From contig NZ_LKEV01000005.1 in NCBI RefSeq assembly GCF_001412085.1, positions 124,001 to 188,000 of the forward strand: DNA of 64,000 bases, given 5' to 3'. Made by a program: the position numbers and the translations under genes. The DNA is from Corynebacterium lowii (GTDB lineage: Bacteria; Actinomycetota; Actinomycetes; Mycobacteriales; Mycobacteriaceae). Positions 58,973 through 64,000 of the stretch are shown piece after piece (position 1 is the stretch's first letter; each line of letters begins with the position of its first letter). A model generated the notes under the pieces. The model made no database searches, had not been told where the DNA came from, and saw only the letters and a program-made list of their open reading frames with translations.

Positions 58973-59764
58973 ATGTACGAGAAACCGGTTACCCTGTGGT
59001 TCATCTCCTCGGAGGATCCCGCCGCCGTCCTCTCCGAGGAGCCGCGCGCGGATCGCGGCTTTGGTCGCAAATATCTCGCTCAGCTCAATCCCGCGTGGCC
59101 GGTCACCCCCATCGGCCAGTTCCCCTTTAACCGTTCGGCACCGGCCTCGCGCGGGGAGTTCTATATCGCGGCCTTTCCCGGCGTGGCTTTAGTGCATACC
59201 TTGGTGGAGGATGCCTCTCGCCTCTCCCGCCTCGATAACTCCCTGCTCAGCTCGATACCCGCGCGCGATGTCTATGCCATTAGCGCAGGCGAGGGCGATT
59301 TCGGTGCCTTTGCCCACTGGCACGAGGGGAAGCTGCAACGCAGCCTGGGTGCCCGGCGCGAGGAGCTTTTTGAGGATATTGGCCTCCCCGAATCCTTCGA
59401 GGGGTCCTACTGGGCGGGAGAGCGCGCGGAGCAACTCGGCGGTATCGCCCTGCCCTTTGTCCCTGCCGACCTCGCCCGCGAGGCACAGCGCTCGTGGCTG
59501 GGGGTAGACGTCTCCCCCGAGGGGCCGGATATTCAGGTGGCGGGATTTGCTATCGACGGCCGCCCCGAGCCCCGGGTGGATACCCCCAGCGGCAGCCGCA
59601 TGAGCATGGAAGAGTGGGCTGCCGATGCCACCTCCAAGCTGGGAATTAGCCCGGCAAGCAGCCATTATGACGATTATGAGCAGCACAAGGAGGGCGATGA
59701 GTTCGCCCGCCTCGCAGAAGGAATCACTCAGCGCGTGCGCTCCCTGTGGAAGTTCCGCCGATAG
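58973..59764 (+). CDS. DUF6928 family protein
   Basis: A 263-residue soluble protein 2 bp after sepH, hence co-transcribed. 'TLWFISSEDPAAVLSEEPRA', 'PIGQFPFNRSAPASRGEFYI' and 'YWAGERAEQLGGIALPFVPA' fit the actinobacterial DUF6928 family. No catalytic motif is recognisable. Co-occurrence with sepH raises but does not prove a link to division. Confidence 0.75.
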   Translation: MYEKPVTLWFISSEDPAAVLSEEPRADRGFGRKYLAQLNPAWPVTPIGQFPFNRSAPASRGEFYIAAFPGVALVHTLVEDASRLSRLDNSLLSSIPARDVYAISAGEGDFGAFAHWHEGKLQRSLGARREELFEDIGLPESFEGSYWAGERAEQLGGIALPFVPADLAREAQRSWLGVDVSPEGPDIQVAGFAIDGRPEPRVDTPSGSRMSMEEWAADATSKLGISPASSHYDDYEQHKEGDEFARLAEGITQRVRSLWKFRR

Positions 59765-59808
59765 AAACTACCCCCGCCTCTCCCCCGCAACGCTAGACAG
59801 CCCTCTAC

Positions 59809-59843
59809 TTACCCAGTAACTTACTGAGTAACTTACCCGGTAA
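59809..59843. promoter_or_regulatory. three tandem TTAC-N3-GTAA palindromes (probable PadR operator)
   Basis: Palindromes TTACCCAGTAA (59809-59819), TTACTGAGTAA (59821-59831) and TTACCCGGTAA (59833-59843) follow each other with exactly one C between copies, a 12-bp period. The array ends 18 bp before the PadR ATG and so covers the likely promoter. Confidence 0.75.
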
Positions 59844-59861
59844 GCACATGAGAGGGAGCCT

Positions 59862-60365
59862 ATGAGTATCCGCAACGCCCTGCTCAGCCTCCTGGCCGAG
59901 CAGCCCCGCCCCGTGGGGCAATTACGCAGCCTCTTTGAGGATTCCACCGCCGCCACCTGGCCCGTCAACGTGGGGCAGGTGTATCAAACCGCCAAACGCC
60001 TGGAACGCGATGGCCTGGTGGAAAAAACCGGCGATAACCCCGAGGCCTACGCCATTACCCAGGCCGGGCGCGAGGCGCTACGGCAGTGGTGGGAAGAACC
60101 GGAGACCAAAGAAGCAGACGAACGCGACGCCCTGGTTATCAAGGTGGCGATGGCCGCGATCAACCCGGAGGTCAGCCTCCTTGATCTGCTGGACTCCCAG
60201 CGCCGGGCCGCCATGAGCCGGTTACGCGAACTCACCAAGGAAAAAGCCCAGTCCCCTCCGGGGGCGCGCTGGCTCCTGTGCGAACGCCAGATCCTCGAAT
60301 TAGAAGCCGAACTGCGCTGGATTGATCTCGTCGAAGCCCACCCAGAACAAGGAGAACCCCGATGA
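59862..60365 (+). CDS. PadR family transcriptional regulator
   Basis: A 167-residue repressor. An N-terminal winged helix ('ALLSLLAEQPRPVGQLRSLF', 'GQVYQTAKRLERDGLVEK', 'YAITQAGREALRQWW') is followed by a helical dimerisation domain of the Vir_C type. PadR proteins control neighbouring exporters in response to drugs or phenolics. The tandem palindromes upstream are its likely operator. Its stop overlaps the ABC ATPase start by 4 bp (ATGA). Confidence 0.92.
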   Translation: MSIRNALLSLLAEQPRPVGQLRSLFEDSTAATWPVNVGQVYQTAKRLERDGLVEKTGDNPEAYAITQAGREALRQWWEEPETKEADERDALVIKVAMAAINPEVSLLDLLDSQRRAAMSRLRELTKEKAQSPPGARWLLCERQILELEAELRWIDLVEAHPEQGEPR

Positions 60366-61042
60366 ACCCCACCGCCCTCACCCTCGAAAACGTCACCCGC
60401 CTGCACATGGATGGCCCCAACACCATCCGGGCCCTCGATAATGTGTCCCTCTCCCTCGAACCCGGAGAACTCGTGGCCATCACCGGGCGTTCCGGTTCCG
60501 GTAAGTCCACGCTGCTCAACATCGCGGGCACCCTGGATACCCCTTCTTCGGGCCGCGTGCTCATTCAGGGAGTAAACACCAGGGACCTCAGCCCCACGGC
60601 CGCCGCCCGCCTGCGCCGCACCCACGTGGGCTACGTATTCCAGGAGCTCAACCTCATTCCCACGCTCACGGCGGCGGAAAACATCGCCATGCCGCTCGAA
60701 CTCGGCGGCGAAAAGCGAGCCCAGGCCCGCAAGCATGCGCTCAAAGCCCTAGAGGAACTGGAACTCACCGACCTCGCGGACCGCTTCCCTGCCGAGATTT
60801 CCGGTGGTCAGGCGCAGCGCATCGCCATTGCCCGCGCGCTCATCGGCCAGCGTGGGCTTTTGCTTGCCGACGAACCCACCGGCGCCCTCGACACCGCCAC
60901 CGGTGAGGCCGTCATGGGGATCATTCGCCGCCGCGTGAAAAACGGTGCGGGCTGCCTGCTGGTCACCCATGAGCCGCGCTTTGCCGCCTGGGCGGATCGC
61001 ACGATCTTCCTGCGCGATGGTGCCGTGGTGGGGGAGGAATAA
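60362..61042 (+). CDS. ABC transporter ATP-binding protein (MacB/LolD type)
   Basis: A 226-residue ATPase. Walker A 'GRSGSGKSTLLN', Q-loop 'GYVFQELNLIPTLTAAENIA', signature 'ISGGQAQRIAIARALI', Walker B 'LLLADEPTGALD', and the H-loop in 'LLVTHEPRFA'. This is the LolD/MacB class that powers FtsX-like permeases, here the next gene. It lies in an operon with padR, with overlapping ends. Confidence 0.94.
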   Translation: MNPTALTLENVTRLHMDGPNTIRALDNVSLSLEPGELVAITGRSGSGKSTLLNIAGTLDTPSSGRVLIQGVNTRDLSPTAAARLRRTHVGYVFQELNLIPTLTAAENIAMPLELGGEKRAQARKHALKALEELELTDLADRFPAEISGGQAQRIAIARALIGQRGLLLADEPTGALDTATGEAVMGIIRRRVKNGAGCLLVTHEPRFAAWADRTIFLRDGAVVGEE

Positions 61043-61044
61043 TC

Positions 61045-63201
61045 ATGACGAATCTGCGTATGCCCGCGCGCATAGCGTGGCGAGACATCACCTCGCATCG
61101 CGCCCGCTCCATCGTGGCGGTGCTCTTCTTCGCGCTGCCCATCGCCCTGGTAACCCTCGCGGGTTTCACCCTGTCCAGCGCCGATTGGGATGCCGATAAC
61201 ACCAGGAAGTCGTGGATCACCCTTAGCTCTGAGGGTGAGGGCACCGATCTGGAGCGTATCCGCGCGGTCCTCCCCGAGGAGGAATTAATAGCGGAGACCA
61301 CCGCGCGCACTATCCTCACCGCCGGGGATACCACCGCCTACATGGATGTGCGTTATTCCAGCACCGGCGACGATACCCTGGGGCTGACCTCCGCCGTGGC
61401 CGAGGCACTGGGGGTACGCGAGGGCGATAGCATCGAGATTCAGGCTCCCTGGGAGCAGGAACCCCGCGCGCTCCCCGTGAGCTTTGATACCAATACCCAG
61501 GTCAATCTCCACTATCCCCTCGATGAGATTGTCTCTGCGGTTTTTCCCTCTAGAGTATCCTGGCACACCCCCGCCATCGTGGAGGTCGCCACGCCCGACG
61601 TCGAGGTCTCTCCCCTCCACAGCATGGCACAGGGCTCCCCCGTCCCGCTGCTCAAGGCACTCAGCGGCGGCAGCGCGATCACCATCGCCAGCGCCGTCAC
61701 GATGGGGCTGCTGGGACTCATCGTGCTCGCCGCCATGATCTCCCCCATCTTCGCGGTGGCGGCGCGGCGGCAATTCCACACCATGCGCCTGCTTAGTATC
61801 AACGGTGCCGCCCCCTCACAATTGCGCTGGTCGCTGTATCTGGAGGCCCTCATGGTCGCCGCCGTGGGCATTGGCTTGGGGCTCCTGTTGGGGATTGCGG
61901 CCTTCCTCCTCATCGTTCCCCGGATAGGCTGGGACCTCACGGGCTTTGTGATTCCCATAGATTTGCTTTTCCTCACCATTGCCTCGGGGCTGTTCTGCGC
62001 GTTGGCCGCGGCGGTGATCCCCGCGGTGCAAGCCTCGCGCCTGCGCCCGGAGTTGAGCGCCCGCCTGCGGTGGCGGTGGCCCATGAGCATCGGCCCCATC
62101 ATCGCCGCCGTGAGCCTGGTGGTTATTCTCCTCCCCACCGATGTCGCCATTCTTGGTTATGGCTTCTTTGGCATCGGGATTGTCACCAGCACCCCGGCGC
62201 TGTTGTGGTTGCTTTCCCACTGGGCGGCCCGCGGGCCGGTGGCCCTGCGGTTGGCGCTGCGCGACCTCTTCCGTCAGGTGCACCGCACCGCTCCCGCTAT
62301 CGCCGCCATTGTTGGGTTGAGCTTCGTCCTCGGGGTCATCTCCATCGGAAATACCTACGTATATCAGAATGATCCGAGCGAGAAACCCCAGATCGCCGTG
62401 CACCCCCACGTGTATCTGGAAGATAGCTCCCCCATCGAACAGGAAGCGCAGGAGGTAGCCAATATCGTCGGCGGTGCCACGCCCATCTACATACGCCGGG
62501 CAGTGGAGAACGACGAACTCGCGATCATCGAGCCCTCCCGGTTAAGAGAGTATCTCCGCCACGCCTCCTCCCCCACCGACTTCTATGCCACCTCGGTACA
62601 AAGCGACGCCACCGAGGAAGAGATAGACACCGCCATTGAGGCCCTGGAACGCGGGGAGACGGTGGAGTTGAGTCTTCTAGGAAGCGTCACCGCCCCCAGG
62701 GATGGGCTAGATACCTACCTGGATACCGCCTACATCTTCCCGCAGCAGGAGCTGAGCATGGGGCAAGAGGTGCGGCTCTGTCTGAGCAAGCAGGACTTCA
62801 CCAGCATCCACTCCCAGCCGGATCACCTGGGTCGAGTGGTAGAGCACTATCTCTTCCCCCTCGTTCTGCTCAGCCTGGCGTGCCTGGCGGTAATGATTAT
62901 GCTGGCGGCTCTCTCGGTGGGCGAAACCCGCGCGGATCTCACTACTATGTGGGCCGTCGGCGCCCCACCCCGCCTGCTGTCTCGCATTTCTGCGCTGCAA
63001 TCCCTGCTCATCGCCGCCCTCGGCGTGGCCGTAGGGTTGGCTTCCGCGCTCTTCCTCTACGTATTCACCGATATTAAGGGGATAGGCGAGGTCCCCTGGC
63101 TCCTGTGGCTCCTGCTCCTCGTGGTGGTCCCGCTGGTGGGCTGGGCTAGCGGCGGAATAACTGCCGCTGCCTCTCGTAAAACGCAATCGCGGCAGAGGTA
63201 G
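61045..63201 (+). CDS. FtsX-like ABC transporter permease
   Basis: A 718-residue permease. One membrane segment near the N-terminus (about 20-45) is followed by an extracytoplasmic domain. A central FtsX core of three or more segments (about 210-345) comes next, then further segments, a second extracellular domain and a C-terminal trio of membrane helices. The two-core layout is typical of actinobacterial antibiotic or lipid exporters of the MacB class. It starts 2 bp after the ATPase. Its 3' end overlaps the convergent methyltransferase by 56 bp. Confidence 0.9.
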   Translation: MTNLRMPARIAWRDITSHRARSIVAVLFFALPIALVTLAGFTLSSADWDADNTRKSWITLSSEGEGTDLERIRAVLPEEELIAETTARTILTAGDTTAYMDVRYSSTGDDTLGLTSAVAEALGVREGDSIEIQAPWEQEPRALPVSFDTNTQVNLHYPLDEIVSAVFPSRVSWHTPAIVEVATPDVEVSPLHSMAQGSPVPLLKALSGGSAITIASAVTMGLLGLIVLAAMISPIFAVAARRQFHTMRLLSINGAAPSQLRWSLYLEALMVAAVGIGLGLLLGIAAFLLIVPRIGWDLTGFVIPIDLLFLTIASGLFCALAAAVIPAVQASRLRPELSARLRWRWPMSIGPIIAAVSLVVILLPTDVAILGYGFFGIGIVTSTPALLWLLSHWAARGPVALRLALRDLFRQVHRTAPAIAAIVGLSFVLGVISIGNTYVYQNDPSEKPQIAVHPHVYLEDSSPIEQEAQEVANIVGGATPIYIRRAVENDELAIIEPSRLREYLRHASSPTDFYATSVQSDATEEEIDTAIEALERGETVELSLLGSVTAPRDGLDTYLDTAYIFPQQELSMGQEVRLCLSKQDFTSIHSQPDHLGRVVEHYLFPLVLLSLACLAVMIMLAALSVGETRADLTTMWAVGAPPRLLSRISALQSLLIAALGVAVGLASALFLYVFTDIKGIGEVPWLLWLLLLVVVPLVGWASGGITAAASRKTQSRQR

Positions 63202-63934
63202 CCACGTTCAGGGAATCCGTGCCGGGGGCCATCGGTATGCGGGCACGCACATCGGTGGCCCGCATGGCGTGCTCGGTTAGCCCCGGCCCCTCGGCCCCCA
63301 CCAGCAGGGCCACCTTGTCCGCGCCGTCGAGAGCCTCCGCCAGGTGCACGGCCTGCGGGTGCGGGGTCATGGATACTAGGCGAAAGCCCGCCTGACGCAC
63401 CTCGTCCAGGCTGCGCTGCCAGGTGGTGAAGCTGCCCTCCAGGTGTGCAAAAGGGAGGCGCAGCACGTGGCCCATAGATACGCGCACGGAGCGGCGGTAG
63501 AGCGGGTCGGCGCAGCCGTTGCCAAAGAGCACGCCGTCTACCCCCATGCCCGCCGCGTTGCGGAAGATCGCGCCGATATTCTCGTGATCGCCCACTCCCT
63601 CTAACACCGCGATGGTGCGGGCCTGGGCCAAGACCTCGGCTGGGGTGGGTTCAGCAATGCGGCTGGCCGTGGCCACCAGGCCCCGGTGCATATCAAAACC
63701 CACCACCTGAGCCAGCGTCTCGCGGCTCACCTCGTAGGAGGGAATATCGGCGGGGAGATCCAGAGCGTCGAGTTTGGCGGGAAAACCCACCACCTGCCGC
63801 ACGGGATAATCCGATTCCAGCAGGCGCCCCACCACGAGGGGACCTTCGGCCACCACGAGGTCGGTACGCTCGGTATTGAGGTGGCGAATATCGTCCAGGC
63901 GCGGGTCTAAAGGATCATCAATGCGGATTCTCAT
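63146..63934 (-). CDS. TrmH/SpoU family RNA 2'-O-methyltransferase
   Basis: A 262-residue SPOUT methyltransferase. The knot motifs are 'GDHENIGAIFRNAAGMGVDG', 'VALLVGAEGPGL' and 'IPMAPGTDSLNVATSAAIAF'. An N-terminal substrate-binding domain (about 1-100, 'DLVVAEGPLVVGRLL') suggests an rRNA substrate, but the target nucleotide is unknown. Confidence 0.92.
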   Translation of the reverse strand: MRIRIDDPLDPRLDDIRHLNTERTDLVVAEGPLVVGRLLESDYPVRQVVGFPAKLDALDLPADIPSYEVSRETLAQVVGFDMHRGLVATASRIAEPTPAEVLAQARTIAVLEGVGDHENIGAIFRNAAGMGVDGVLFGNGCADPLYRRSVRVSMGHVLRLPFAHLEGSFTTWQRSLDEVRQAGFRLVSMTPHPQAVHLAEALDGADKVALLVGAEGPGLTEHAMRATDVRARIPMAPGTDSLNVATSAAIAFYERQRQLFRR

Positions 63935-63937
63935 TAT

Positions 63938-64000
63938 TTATCCCTGAATCGCAGACATAATCGGATCAATGGCAAAGAAAACAACGAAGAGCGCGGAAAC
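63938..64000 (-). CDS. C-terminal end of a hydrophobic protein (partial)
   Basis: Reading the minus strand from the window edge, one frame gives about 20 residues ending 'FAIDPIMSAIQG' before a TAA at 63940-63938, just upstream of the methyltransferase start. 'VSALFVVFF' looks like a membrane segment. Too short to name; a small membrane protein is the likely owner. Confidence 0.4.
   Translation of the reverse strand, partial: VSALFVVFFAIDPIMSAIQG

Overview
This is a chromosomal window from a high-GC actinobacterium, almost certainly a Corynebacterium. The diagnostic genes are a near-textbook AmtR (nitrogen regulator), a BetP glycine-betaine carrier with its charged osmosensing tail, a C. glutamicum-type Rpf2, an actinobacterial protein O-mannosyltransferase, the divisome proteins SepH and Glp/GlpR, and a gene order that recalls C. 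glutamicum read in the opposite direction. I cannot name the species. No CRISPR array, prophage, insertion sequence or rRNA operon is visible.

Layout. 1-9 kb: a partial alpha/beta-hydrolase membrane protein coupled to an ABC-F ATPase; a divergent lipoprotein of AztD type behind a strong Zur-box match; then ispE, rsmA, rpf2, tatD and an AlkD-like repair protein, all on the minus strand. 9-18 kb: metG, betP, rsmI, pmt (plus), a zinc-finger membrane protein coupled to DoxX, and an MFS carrier; tag follows on the plus strand. 18.4-24.7 kb is accessory in character: an HTH regulator with a double palindrome, a 47-residue conserved protein, two small membrane proteins, and a very large VaFE-repeat surface adhesin cut by one in-frame stop. 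It ends at tRNA-Ala(CGC).

24.9-33 kb: the divisome cluster glpR-rimJ-glp-galU, then the 5-formyl-THF cyclo-ligase, a SAF protein and mscL (plus), moaB with a small coupled ORF, degP, and rpmF/rpmE. 33-38 kb: a CPBP protease and a NarL-type two-component system divergent from it, the zinc-free ribosomal protein operon rpmB-rpmG-rpsN-rpsR, a DUF294-like protein and amtR. 38-55 kb: purH-purN-DUF6350, an M23 peptidase, pcrA, chorismate mutase-pgi, an HNH protein, lhr, a CysQ-type phosphatase, a secreted trypsin-like protease, tRNA-Arg(CCT), folA-thyA, and a Tat-exported DUF1906 protein. 55-64 kb: fkbA-type PPIase, gltA, serC, sepH, a DUF6928 protein, a PadR-controlled ABC exporter preceded by three tandem palindromes, and a TrmH/SpoU methyltransferase.

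Themes. Most of the window is core metabolism and translation. Two recently described actinobacterial cell-division modules (Glp/GlpR and SepH) are present. Zinc economy links two loci: the Zur-box lipoprotein at 3 kb, and ribosomal proteins L28, L31, L32, L33, S14 and S18, all of which lack zinc-binding cysteine clusters. Several regulators have clear palindromes in front of them that look like autoregulatory operators.
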